Source: JBBRLG01 sp038231495 (lineage in GTDB: Bacteria > Planctomycetota > Planctomycetia > Gemmatales > Gemmataceae). Taken from it: a DNA stretch of 8,308 nt. Where the stretch lies: contig JBBRLG010000341.1 in assembly GCA_038231495.1 (NCBI GenBank), forward strand, positions 1 to 8,308. The letters are read 5' to 3'. Below, in pieces: positions 1 to 6,528 of the stretch (positions are counted from its first letter, which is position 1; the number at the start of each line of letters is the position of its first letter). A program made the translations under genes and the position numbers. Under the pieces are notes generated by a model. It was not told the origin of the DNA. It did no database searches and was given only the letters and a program-made list of their open reading frames with translations.

Positions 1-15
1 AGCTCAGGAAGCTCG

Positions 16-816
16 ATGGAGTCACAACCGAATTTCCTGAACAAACAGTTCACGGACGAGCGCAAGAAGGTGGTGTACGGCTTCCTGACGCACAACCTGA
101 GTGGGCTGGCCCAGGGCGGTTACAATCTTGAGATTAGCTTGATCGACAAGCCCGGCATGTTCCCGATCTATTTTCTCCCCTGGGAGTCGCGGACGATCAT
201 TCACATGACCATTCCGAAAAAAGGCCAGGGCGATCCGAACGTCGAAGATCCGGACATCTTTTTTACCGCGGGGATCAACGGCTGCTCGGTGTTCTTCAAG
301 GGGACGGCCGAATCGCCGACCGTGTACCACGGGGGTATCGATTCCACGATGCACGGTGCCTTGCAAACGAATTCCGGCAAATTCTGGCGCGACCTGCTTC
401 TGGAGAACGAGGGAAACCTCGTGGACCCAGGCACCCACGAAAAAAAATTCGGCGAAGTGAAGGCGAGCCAGTACGTCAACATGAACAGTAAAAAGGTACT
501 CGGTCAAGACCCCACGGACCAAAACAAGACGGAAACTTCCAAGCTGTTTGAAGCCTTTCTGAAAAACAAGAACAAGAAAGAGCTGGACATCAAGGCCGTA
601 ATGCCTTGGGGTTGCGTGTTCGGCCTGCGCAACAAATTGGGCTTTTGGACGTTTTACCTTCAGGAAAACGCCAAGATTACGTACATCAAGCTCAAAAAGA
701 AAGCCGTCGCCAACCCGAACGCCCGGGATCCTCAGGAGTCCAAGCCGATGCGGCTCATGCAAGTTTTCCCCGGCCGCGACCACGTTCAAATCCGCGGCTT
801 TCGCAACATCCGCTAG
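16..816 (+). CDS. Uncharacterised lysine-rich protein with a CNF/BLF1-like Cys-His arrangement
   Basis: This is a complete 266-residue ORF with a Shine-Dalgarno-like AGGAAG at 6-11, four bases before the ATG. I do not recognise the family with certainty. There is no signal peptide or membrane segment, so the product is probably cytoplasmic, or exported by a route not visible here. Residues 80-106 hold the most distinctive block: a hydrophobic FFTAG strand, then NGC (Cys90), then PTVYHGG (His105). A Cys in an SGC-like turn followed 12-15 residues later by a His is the catalytic layout of the CNF1 and BLF1 glutamine deamidases (C866/H881 in CNF1), so a deamidase-like fold is a speculative possibility. 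The rest is rich in Lys and Asn, notably at 180-192 and 220-230. The coding sequence looks less GC-rich than its neighbours, including an A8 run at 440-447, which might mean acquisition. It ends 15 bp from the convergent DUF1501 gene. Confidence 0.8.
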   Translation: MESQPNFLNKQFTDERKKVVYGFLTHNLSGLAQGGYNLEISLIDKPGMFPIYFLPWESRTIIHMTIPKKGQGDPNVEDPDIFFTAGINGCSVFFKGTAESPTVYHGGIDSTMHGALQTNSGKFWRDLLLENEGNLVDPGTHEKKFGEVKASQYVNMNSKKVLGQDPTDQNKTETSKLFEAFLKNKNKKELDIKAVMPWGCVFGLRNKLGFWTFYLQENAKITYIKLKKKAVANPNARDPQESKPMRLMQVFPGRDHVQIRGFRNIR

Positions 817-831
817 GACCAGACCGCAACT

Positions 832-2262
832 TTACGCCAGCACTTCCTTGATGACCTGTCCATGCACGTCGGTCAGCCGGCGGTCGATGCCGTTGTGGCG
901 GAACGTCAGCTTTTCGTGGTCGATGCCGAGCAGGTGTAGCACCGTCGCGTGCTGGTCGTAACAGTAGGTCACGTCCTTCGCCGCCTTGTACGACCACTCG
1001 TCGCTTTCGCCGTAACTGACGCCGCCCTTGACGCCGCCGCCGGCCATCCACGACGTGAACGCGAACGGGTTGTGGTCGCGGCCCTTGCCGCCCTGGCTGC
1101 ACGGCATCCGGCCGAACTCCGTCGTCCAAATCACGATCGTGTCGTCGAGCAGGCCGCGCGCCTTCAGGTCCTTCAAGAGCGCCGCTGCCGGCTTGTCCAT
1201 GCTCGTGCCCATGTCGCCGTGGTCGCGGGCGATGTCCTCGTGCGAATCCCAGTTCCGCCGCGGAAAGCCGTTGTCCGCCCCGCTCCACAGCTGCACGAAC
1301 CGCACACCGCGCTCCAGCAAGCGCCGGGCGATCAGGCAGTTGCGGCCGAAATCCTCGGTGATCTTTGCGTCCATGCCGTACAACTTTTTCGTCGCCTCGG
1401 TCTCCTTCGATAGGTCCAATACTTCCGGGGCGCTGAGCTGCAACTTCGCCGCCAACTCATACGACGCAATGCGGGCGTCGAGGCGCGAATCGCCTTCGCG
1501 CGTCGCCTGATGACTCTTATTGAGCTTGTTCAACAACGCGAGCGTGTCGGCCTCGCCCTCCTTGGTGACGCCCGCCCCTTCGGGCGGGAACAGGTCGTAG
1601 ATCGGGTTGCGCGCGCCGGGCCGGACCATCGTGCCCTGGTGGGAAGCCGGCAGGAAACCGCTGCCCCAGTTGGCGGGGCCGTTCGGCGCGAAGCCGCGCG
1701 AATCGGGTAGCACGACAAACGCCGGGAGGTTCTCGGTCAGGCTGCCCAGGCCGTAGCCGACCCACGCGCCCATGCTCGGAAAGCCCGGCAGCACGAAGCC
1801 GGTCGCCTGCATGAACGTCGCCGGGCCGTGGACGTTTGATTTCGACACCATCGCGTGCAGGAACGCCATGTCATCGACACACTCCGCCAGGTGCGGCACC
1901 AGGCCGCTCACGTACTTGCCGCACTGGCCGTGCTGCTTCCACGCCCAGGGACTTTTCATGCAGTCGCCGGGTGCGCTTTGGAACAATTCGACCTTCTCGC
2001 CGGGGTCGAACTTCTGGCCGTGGCGCTTGACGAGTTCGGGTTTGTAATCGAACGTGTCCACCTGGCTGGCCGCGCCGGACATGAAGAGTTGGACGACGCG
2101 CCTGGCCTTGGCCTTGTGGTGCCGACCGCCGTTGAAGTTCTTCTTCGCGGCCCCGTCCGCGGCGAGTAACCCGTCCCGGCCGAGCAGGTACGACAGGGCG
2201 ACGCCGCCGAGACCGCCGCCGGCCTGCCAGAGAAAACGCCGGCGATCGGGGGATGGGAACAT
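832..2262 (-). CDS. Tat-exported DUF1501 family protein
   Basis: This 476-residue protein has the usual DUF1501 length. I chose the start at 2262 because it gives a clean twin-arginine signal (RRRFLWQ at residues 7-13, then a Gly/Ala/Leu-rich stretch to about residue 35). It is also preceded by GGGAGAG at 2275-2269, six bases from the ATG; an in-frame ATG at 2331 would bury the signal and overlap the upstream gene. Family landmarks include LFMSGAASQVDTFDYKP (residues 59-75), NWDSHED (337-343), TTEFGRMP (380-387) and GRDHNP (394-399). The last three resemble metal-ligand positions of the alkaline phosphatase/sulfatase superfamily to which DUF1501 is related. The biochemical role is not established. 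In planctomycetes these genes usually sit beside PSCyt2/PSD1 genes, as here, and they are presumed to act together in the periplasm. It is the second gene of a minus-strand pair, 52 bp after the first. Confidence 0.93.
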   Translation of the reverse strand: MFPSPDRRRFLWQAGGGLGGVALSYLLGRDGLLAADGAAKKNFNGGRHHKAKARRVVQLFMSGAASQVDTFDYKPELVKRHGQKFDPGEKVELFQSAPGDCMKSPWAWKQHGQCGKYVSGLVPHLAECVDDMAFLHAMVSKSNVHGPATFMQATGFVLPGFPSMGAWVGYGLGSLTENLPAFVVLPDSRGFAPNGPANWGSGFLPASHQGTMVRPGARNPIYDLFPPEGAGVTKEGEADTLALLNKLNKSHQATREGDSRLDARIASYELAAKLQLSAPEVLDLSKETEATKKLYGMDAKITEDFGRNCLIARRLLERGVRFVQLWSGADNGFPRRNWDSHEDIARDHGDMGTSMDKPAAALLKDLKARGLLDDTIVIWTTEFGRMPCSQGGKGRDHNPFAFTSWMAGGGVKGGVSYGESDEWSYKAAKDVTYCYDQHATVLHLLGIDHEKLTFRHNGIDRRLTDVHGQVIKEVLA

Positions 2263-2276
2263 GGGGGACTCTCCCA

Positions 2277-2310
2277 GCCGCTTGCGGCTTTGCGCAAAGC
2301 CGCAAGCGGC
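2277..2310. repeat. Perfect 34-bp palindrome between the PSD1 and DUF1501 genes
   Basis: Positions 2277-2310 read the same on both strands, centred between 2293 and 2294, with no mismatch. The palindrome fills most of the 52-bp gap between the upstream stop (2315) and the downstream start (2262). In RNA it would form a near-loopless GC-rich hairpin just before the DUF1501 ribosome binding site. No U-tract follows on either strand, so it is a weak candidate for a classical terminator. Its outer 14 bases (AGCCGCTTGCGGCT, 2276-2289) match exactly the core of the repeat copy at 8252-8265, so it probably belongs to a dispersed repeat family. Confidence 0.9.
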
Positions 2311-2314
2311 AAAA

Positions 2315-4177
2315 TCAATCGATAAACACAAACTCGTTCGCGTTCAACAACACCCGGCACGCCGCGACCAGGCCGTGTTTCTTCACATAACCGACCAGCG
2401 CGTCGCGCTCCGTCGGGGCCGGCAACCGGCCGAACGCCAACCGGTACGCGGCGTCAATCTGCTTCGCCGGGTCGTCGCCCGCCTTCTGGACGCGCTCCGC
2501 GAAATACTCCGCTTGCTTGAACAGGAACGGGTCGTTCAACAGGGCCAGCGCTTGCAGCGCCGTCAGCGTCGTGTTGCGCACCGGCGTGTTGATGTTGGGG
2601 TCGGCACAGTCCAGGCAATCGAGGAACGGGTTCGGCACGCTGCGCACCGTGAAGCGGTAGACCGTCCGCCGATAGGTCGCCGGGTCCTGAATCTTTTCAA
2701 GAGCGGTGTGATCGTAAACCGGCGAGTGATCGTCCTTGAAGCGGAACAACTCGAAGCCGGGGCCGCCCATTTTCACGTCGAGTTTGCCGCCGAGCGCGAG
2801 CAGGCTGTCGCGCACCGACTCGGCGTCGAGGCGGACGCGGTTTTGCCGCCAGAGGTAGCGGTTGTCGCCGTCGATCTTGGCATGGGCCGCGTTGTTTGCC
2901 GATGCTTGCTGATAGGTCGCACTCAGCAGGATCGTGCGGTGCAGTTTCTTGAACGAGCCGCCGTTGTCGCGGAATTCGACCGCGAGCCAGTCGAGCAGTT
3001 CGGCATGCGTCGGCAGCGAACCGTTGCGGCCGAAGTCGTTGGGCGTATCGACCAGGCCGCGGCCGAAATGCGTCTGCCACACGCGGTTGACGATGGAGCG
3101 CCACGTCAGCGGGTTGTCCGGACTTGCGATCCACTCGGCCAGGGCAGCGCGGCGCGGCCCCTCCTTGTCGCTCTCTTTGAAATGGGGGTCGAGACTTGTG
3201 ACGCAGGACAGGCTGCCTGCATTAACCTTGGCGCCGGGCTTCTCCACCTCGCCGCGCTTCAGCACATAAATGGGGCGCGGCGCGATCGGCACCACGGCGT
3301 AGACCTGCCCCGCCGGCAGCTTCCGGGCAAGGTCGTCCTTGGCGTAATAGGGCCGGTCGCCGCGGTCGATGCCGGCGAACACCGCTTGCAGTCGGTAGTA
3401 ATCCTTCTGTGGAATCGGGTCGAACTTGTGGTCGTGACAGCGGGCGCAATGGACCGTGAGGCTGGTAAACGTCGAAAACGTGTTGCTCACCATGTCGTCG
3501 CGGTCGAGCAGCCGCGTCTTCTCCTTATCGACCGTGCCCTCGCGCAACTCGACTTGGCCGACGAAATCCCACGGACCTGCCGCGATGAAACCCGTCGCGA
3601 TGGTGCCGTCGGGATCGTCGGGGTACAGCACGTCGCCGGCGAGTTGCTCCTTAATGAAGCGCATGTACGGCTTGTCGTCGTTGAAGGCCCGAATGACGTA
3701 ATCGCGGTAGGGCCAGGCGTGGTCGCGGCGCTTGTCCTTGTCGTAGCCGTGCGTGTCGCCGTAATGCACCACGTCCAGCCAGAAACGGCCCCAGCGCTCG
3801 CCGTAGCGCGGCGACGCCAGCAAACGGTCGAGCGCCTTTTCGTAGGCGTCGGCCGCCGTGTCGCCGACAAAGGCGTCCACCTCTGCCGGCGTCGGCGGCA
3901 GGCCGTGCAGATCGTAGGTCACGCGGCGAATCAGGGTACGGCGGTCCGCGGCCGCCGCGGGCTGCAATCCCTTTGCCTCCAGCTTGGCCAGGATAAAGGC
4001 GTCAATGGTCGAGCGGACCCATTTCTTGTCCTTGACCGCCGGCACGGCGGGCCGGGCCAGTGGTTGCAGCGACCACCAGTCGTCTTCGGCACCTTGTTGC
4101 TTGCTCGCGGCGGTGTGCCCGGCGAACAGGCAGCAGCCGGCCAGGAGAAGCCAAACGTGGCGGGCAACGGGTCGCAT
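2315..4177 (-). CDS. Planctomycete PSCyt2/PSD1 (DUF1549 and DUF1553) protein
   Basis: With the start at 4177 the protein has 620 residues and opens with an export signal (MRPVARH, then VWLLLAGCC). L12-A13-G14-C15 could be a lipobox, or a type I site could lie near residue 25. A longer in-frame reading to 4366 would hide this signal and has no family resemblance, so I rejected it; the chosen ATG has no clear Shine-Dalgarno. DWWSLQPL (about residues 23-30) is the usual lead-in. The PSCyt2 domain runs over about 55-265 (RRVTYDLHGLPPTP, SPRYGERWGRFWLDVVHYGD) and includes a CxxCH motif, CARCHDHKFDPI, at 244-255, which can bind haem. The PSD1 domain follows at about 340-590 (NPLTWRSIVNRVWQTHFGRG, FKKLHRTILLSATYQ). 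The N-terminal PSCyt1 cytochrome domain found in many relatives is missing. The protein is presumed periplasmic, of unknown reaction, and paired with the downstream DUF1501 gene. Confidence 0.93.
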   Translation of the reverse strand: MRPVARHVWLLLAGCCLFAGHTAASKQQGAEDDWWSLQPLARPAVPAVKDKKWVRSTIDAFILAKLEAKGLQPAAAADRRTLIRRVTYDLHGLPPTPAEVDAFVGDTAADAYEKALDRLLASPRYGERWGRFWLDVVHYGDTHGYDKDKRRDHAWPYRDYVIRAFNDDKPYMRFIKEQLAGDVLYPDDPDGTIATGFIAAGPWDFVGQVELREGTVDKEKTRLLDRDDMVSNTFSTFTSLTVHCARCHDHKFDPIPQKDYYRLQAVFAGIDRGDRPYYAKDDLARKLPAGQVYAVVPIAPRPIYVLKRGEVEKPGAKVNAGSLSCVTSLDPHFKESDKEGPRRAALAEWIASPDNPLTWRSIVNRVWQTHFGRGLVDTPNDFGRNGSLPTHAELLDWLAVEFRDNGGSFKKLHRTILLSATYQQASANNAAHAKIDGDNRYLWRQNRVRLDAESVRDSLLALGGKLDVKMGGPGFELFRFKDDHSPVYDHTALEKIQDPATYRRTVYRFTVRSVPNPFLDCLDCADPNINTPVRNTTLTALQALALLNDPFLFKQAEYFAERVQKAGDDPAKQIDAAYRLAFGRLPAPTERDALVGYVKKHGLVAACRVLLNANEFVFID

Positions 4178-4280
4178 GGGGTAGGTCTGCCGTGGGTTGG
4201 GTCGAACCGACAAGTTGGCCGGACCCCGCGATGCTATCCGGGTTCGCGGGGGACAACGGGGGTTCCGATTCGTTGCGTTC

Positions 4281-4309
4281 AGTGTACCGTATTGCGCCGT
4301 TCCTTTCAC
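4281..4309 (-). promoter_or_regulatory. Candidate promoter for the PSCyt2/PSD1-DUF1501 pair
   Basis: On the minus strand, GTGAAA (4309-4304) and TACACT (4286-4281) are separated by 17 bases. That is a partial match to the -35 box and a fair match to the -10 box of sigma70. It would start a leader of roughly 95-100 bases before the ATG at 4177. The match is weak and housekeeping-type only by inference. Confidence 0.3.
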
Positions 4310-4326
4310 CATTATCGAACAAAGCG

Positions 4327-4354
4327 TTGACCCGGCCGCGCGTCGCGGTACAAT
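4327..4354 (+). promoter_or_regulatory. Sigma70-type promoter for the small helical-protein gene
   Basis: TTGACC (4327-4332) and TACAAT (4349-4354) are 16 bases apart, each matching five of six consensus positions. Transcription would begin near 4361 and leave a leader of about 105 bases before the ATG at 4468. The position is right for the downstream gene, and no better candidate is visible in the region. Confidence 0.6.
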
Positions 4355-4467
4355 CGGCTGCATCATTCAAATGCGGAAACGGCAACAGCGAAGTAACCCG
4401 GCGGAGTCGGTCCGCGGCGAGCGGCGGTTGCTTTCAACCTTACCTGAAATACCAAGGAGTCCCTGCG

Positions 4468-4893
4468 ATGTCTCTCGACGAAGTGAAACGCCAGTTCGTG
4501 GAACAGGTCAAGCTGCGCGGCTACGACGACAAGTACATCGACCGCAACGAGGAGCGCGAGATTTTGCAAATCGCCATCCAGCAGGGCATCACGGTCGATT
4601 CCGCCCGCGCGGCTCTGGCCCAGGTGTGCGAGTCGCAGAATTACGTCCTGGAGAGTGCCGTCCTGCACCAACTCCGCGACCTGCTCGACACGTTCGCCAA
4701 CAACGACGGCGTGGTCAGTCAGAAGGAGTTCAGCGACACCGTGACCACCTGCCACAAGGCCACCCAGGGCAAACGCACCGACCTCCAGTGCAAGAAAATG
4801 GTCATCGAGATCATTCAGGAGAACAACTACAAGGTCAAGCAGGCCATGTTCAACCACTGGTTCGACGCGGTGAAGAAGGAAGTCGGCATGTGA
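4468..4893 (+). CDS. Small cytoplasmic helical protein with two TerB/EF-like acidic loops (hypothetical)
   Basis: The protein has 141 residues. The start is fixed by AAGGAG at 4454-4459, eight bases before the ATG; the frame stays open upstream, but that stretch carries the promoter and low-complexity sequence. It has no signal peptide or membrane segment. The composition is helical and charged, with Cys54, Cys95 and Cys108. Two segments share a spacing of Asp, hydrophobic residue and Glu: D21-KY-I24-DRN-E28 and D80-GV-V83-SQK-E87. These resemble the acidic loops of TerB-like helical proteins or degenerate EF-hands, but both lack the first EF-hand ligand, so calcium binding should not be assumed. 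I cannot name the family. It has its own promoter, and the Uma2 gene begins 74 bp downstream on the same strand, behind a hairpin. Confidence 0.82.
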   Translation: MSLDEVKRQFVEQVKLRGYDDKYIDRNEEREILQIAIQQGITVDSARAALAQVCESQNYVLESAVLHQLRDLLDTFANNDGVVSQKEFSDTVTTCHKATQGKRTDLQCKKMVIEIIQENNYKVKQAMFNHWFDAVKKEVGM

Positions 4894-4907
4894 GCGGGAG
4901 CCTGTGG

Positions 4908-4913
4908 TAAGAT
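4908..4913 (+). promoter_or_regulatory. Possible -10 element for the Uma2 gene
   Basis: TAAGAT at 4908-4913 lies just past the stop of the preceding gene and resembles a sigma70 -10 box. The only -35 candidate is weak: TCGGCA at 4883-4888, with a 19-base spacer inside the upstream coding end. If used, transcripts would carry the 4919-4951 hairpin in their 5' leader. Confidence 0.25.
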
Positions 4914-4918
4914 GGGAG

Positions 4919-4951
4919 TAGGCCGCGCCTTTGCGGCAGAGTCGCGGCCTA
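4919..4951 (+). other. Intergenic hairpin between the helical-protein and Uma2 genes
   Basis: TAGGCCGCG (4919-4927) pairs perfectly with CGCGGCCTA (4943-4951) around a 15-base loop. No T-run follows, so an intrinsic terminator is not well supported. It ends five bases before the GGGGA ribosome binding site (4957-4961) of the Uma2 gene and could shield that site or partly separate the two genes. Confidence 0.5.
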
Positions 4952-4967
4952 TTCTGGGGATCTGGCC

Positions 4968-5660
4968 ATGAGCGTGTTGACCCTTCCTCCCGGTATCCTG
5001 TCGGCCCCGTTAGCCTCATCGGTGCCGGCCAACGGCGTGCAGCGATTGGTGCTGAACGGCGTGACCTGGAGCGAGTACCTGACGATCGGCGAGGTTCTGC
5101 GCGACCGGCCCGCGCTCCGCTTGACCTACGACCGAGGGATGCTTGAATTCATGACCACTTCGCCGGCGCACGAGAAATACAAAAAATGGATCGGACGCAT
5201 TATCGACACCCTGGCCGAAGAGTTAAACGTGCTCATCGAGCCGGCGGGACACATGACATTTCAACGGGCGGACTTGGAACGCGGTCTGGAGCCGGACGAG
5301 TGTTATTGGATCGCCAACGAAGCCCAGGTCCGCGGCCGCATGGACTGGCTGCCGGAGCGCGACCCGCCGCCGGATTTGATAATCGAGATTGAGGTTTCTC
5401 GAAGCGCCGTCAACCGCATGGGCATTTATGCCGCCCTAGGCTGCCCCGAAGTCTGGCGCTTCGACGGCGAAACCCTGCGCGTCGTCGTTTTGCAAGCGGA
5501 TCGGACGTATCAAGCCGTAGAACGCAGTCCAGCATTCCCGGCCATCCCCCCGCGCGATCTCGTTCCTTTCCTCATTCCGAACGAACAGGTCGATTATCTG
5601 AGCCGCATTCGCGCGTTTCGGGCGTGGGTGCGGCAGCAATTGACCACCCCACCGATTTAA
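4968..5660 (+). CDS. Uma2 family (DUF820) putative restriction-endonuclease-fold protein
   Basis: This 230-residue protein has the typical Uma2/DUF820 architecture, a PD-(D/E)XK-type fold common in cyanobacteria and hugely expanded in Gemmata-group planctomycetes. Landmarks are the N-terminal WSEYLTIGE (residues 34-42), GMLEFMTTSPAHEKYKKWIG (57-76), EPDECYWI (108-115), the core PPDLIIEIEVSRSA (134-147), and IYAALGCPEVWRFDGE (153-168). Candidate acidic catalytic residues are E60, D110, D136 and E140. The position just before the IYAALG helix, where relatives usually carry the catalytic Lys, reads NRMGIY with Arg150, so activity may be altered. The start at 4968 has GGGGA six bases upstream. 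Physiological targets of this family are unknown, and no toxin-antitoxin partner is evident. Its stop codon overlaps the stop of the convergent DUF2063 gene. Confidence 0.88.
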   Translation: MSVLTLPPGILSAPLASSVPANGVQRLVLNGVTWSEYLTIGEVLRDRPALRLTYDRGMLEFMTTSPAHEKYKKWIGRIIDTLAEELNVLIEPAGHMTFQRADLERGLEPDECYWIANEAQVRGRMDWLPERDPPPDLIIEIEVSRSAVNRMGIYAALGCPEVWRFDGETLRVVVLQADRTYQAVERSPAFPAIPPRDLVPFLIPNEQVDYLSRIRAFRAWVRQQLTTPPI

Positions 5661-6526
5661 GCCGGCACCTCAACGCGCAAGAAAAACCCCTCCGCCGTCC
5701 AGTTGCGGAACCACTTGTGCAACAACCCCGGCAACCGCGACAACTGCGGCCCCGCGGCGTCGGCGGTCATCTCCAGCGCGTCGCCGACCGTTTGGCCGGA
5801 CACCAGGGCGCTCAGCAAAAAGTGCTGCAAGCGCGGGAACGCATAGTGCCGGACGACGTACTCCCGCCGCGTCACTGCCAGGTACGTCGCCGCCGGTTGC
5901 GGGAACGTCGGCTCCGTGCCCTTGCGCACGGCGCGGTAATACTTGTTGACCGGGAAGCGCAGCGTTAGCAGGCGCAGACACGGCACCGGCACCAGGCGCG
6001 ACGCGAGCCATTGTTCCGGGTCGAGCGCTTGCAGTTGTTCGACGCCGAGGAGTTGTTGGCCTTCCACGCCTGGACCGTCGAACACTTCGCCGAACAGCAA
6101 TTCCAGCGTTGCCAGGTCGATGAGGAAGTCGGGCCAGTTCGGGCCGTCGCCTTCGTCCGGGGGCCGCGTCTCGGCGAGGAACTGCGGGAAGTGGGCACCC
6201 AGCAAATTCAGCGTGTAACTTCGGGACGGGTATTTCTGCAAGTATTCCAGGGCGAAGGCTTCAAACGCCTCGTCGCCCAGGGCGTGCAGGGTTACGGGGA
6301 ACTCGTCGCGTAAGCACTCCACCAGCCGGGCGAAGTAGGCGCGGTGGTAGATGTCGAGCCGTTCCATCGCGCTGAGGTTCTGCGAGCGCGTGACCACGTC
6401 CTCGACCTCTGCGGTGCCAACGTCGATCAGGCGGCGTGACTCGTCCGACTCGACGCCGGTGTGGACGCCGTGCGGGTTCATGATGACCGACTGCATCCAG
6501 CGCTGGAGGGCGTCGAGGTTTGGCAT
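5657..6526 (-). CDS. DUF2063 protein, probable MNIO partner (BufC/HvfC-like)
   Basis: The protein has 289 residues. I set the start at 6526, two bases after the MNIO gene's TGA, because MPNLDALQRWMQ begins the family homology and GGAAG lies at 6541-6537; the frame is open further upstream, but only as a shadow of the MNIO gene. The N-terminal DUF2063 domain (about 1-120) shows the expected sequence MERLDIYHRAYFARLVECLR (54-73), DEFPVTLHALGDEAFEAFA (74-92), YPSRSYTLNLLGAHFPQFLA (99-118). The C-terminal half (about 130-289) is a less conserved alpha/beta domain. In bufferin-type clusters such proteins act as partners of the MNIO enzyme, probably presenting or recognising the precursor peptide. 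No signal peptide is present, so it should work in the cytoplasm. It is the last gene of the operon, with translation likely coupled to MNIO. It overlaps the convergent Uma2 stop by four bases. Confidence 0.87.
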   Translation of the reverse strand: MPNLDALQRWMQSVIMNPHGVHTGVESDESRRLIDVGTAEVEDVVTRSQNLSAMERLDIYHRAYFARLVECLRDEFPVTLHALGDEAFEAFALEYLQKYPSRSYTLNLLGAHFPQFLAETRPPDEGDGPNWPDFLIDLATLELLFGEVFDGPGVEGQQLLGVEQLQALDPEQWLASRLVPVPCLRLLTLRFPVNKYYRAVRKGTEPTFPQPAATYLAVTRREYVVRHYAFPRLQHFLLSALVSGQTVGDALEMTADAAGPQLSRLPGLLHKWFRNWTAEGFFLRVEVPA

Positions 6527-6528
6527 CG

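Larger units (their letters stand above)
4178..4467. other. Divergent intergenic region
   Basis: This 290-bp region separates the start of the PSCyt2/PSD1 gene from the start of the small helical-protein gene. It contains the sigma70-like promoter for the plus-strand gene and a weaker candidate for the minus-strand pair, both listed separately. I see no convincing short gene or RNA in it. The in-frame upstream extensions of both flanking genes through this region look like non-coding readthrough. Confidence 0.7.

Noticed and set aside
2263..2331. Longer N-terminus for the DUF1501 protein
   Set aside because: It would place 23 residues encoded by the palindrome before the Tat signal and overlap the upstream stop; the ATG at 2262 has a better ribosome binding site.
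2054..4330. Very long plus-strand open frame opposite the PSCyt2/PSD1 gene
   Set aside because: It is antisense to a gene with clear family motifs. Its translation is Arg/Val/Ala-rich with no recognisable domain, as expected from the opposite strand of GC-rich coding DNA.
4178..4366. Longer N-terminus for the PSCyt2/PSD1 protein
   Set aside because: The extension has no family resemblance, crosses the promoter region and would bury the export signal.
4693..4731. Functional calcium-binding EF-hand in the small helical protein
   Set aside because: The loop has Asn78, Asp80, Gly81 and Glu87 but Phe76 at the essential first ligand position, so calcium binding is not supported.
4919..4951. Intrinsic terminator after the small helical-protein gene
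   Set aside because: The stem is good, but no T-run follows and the loop is long; kept only as a hairpin of unknown role.
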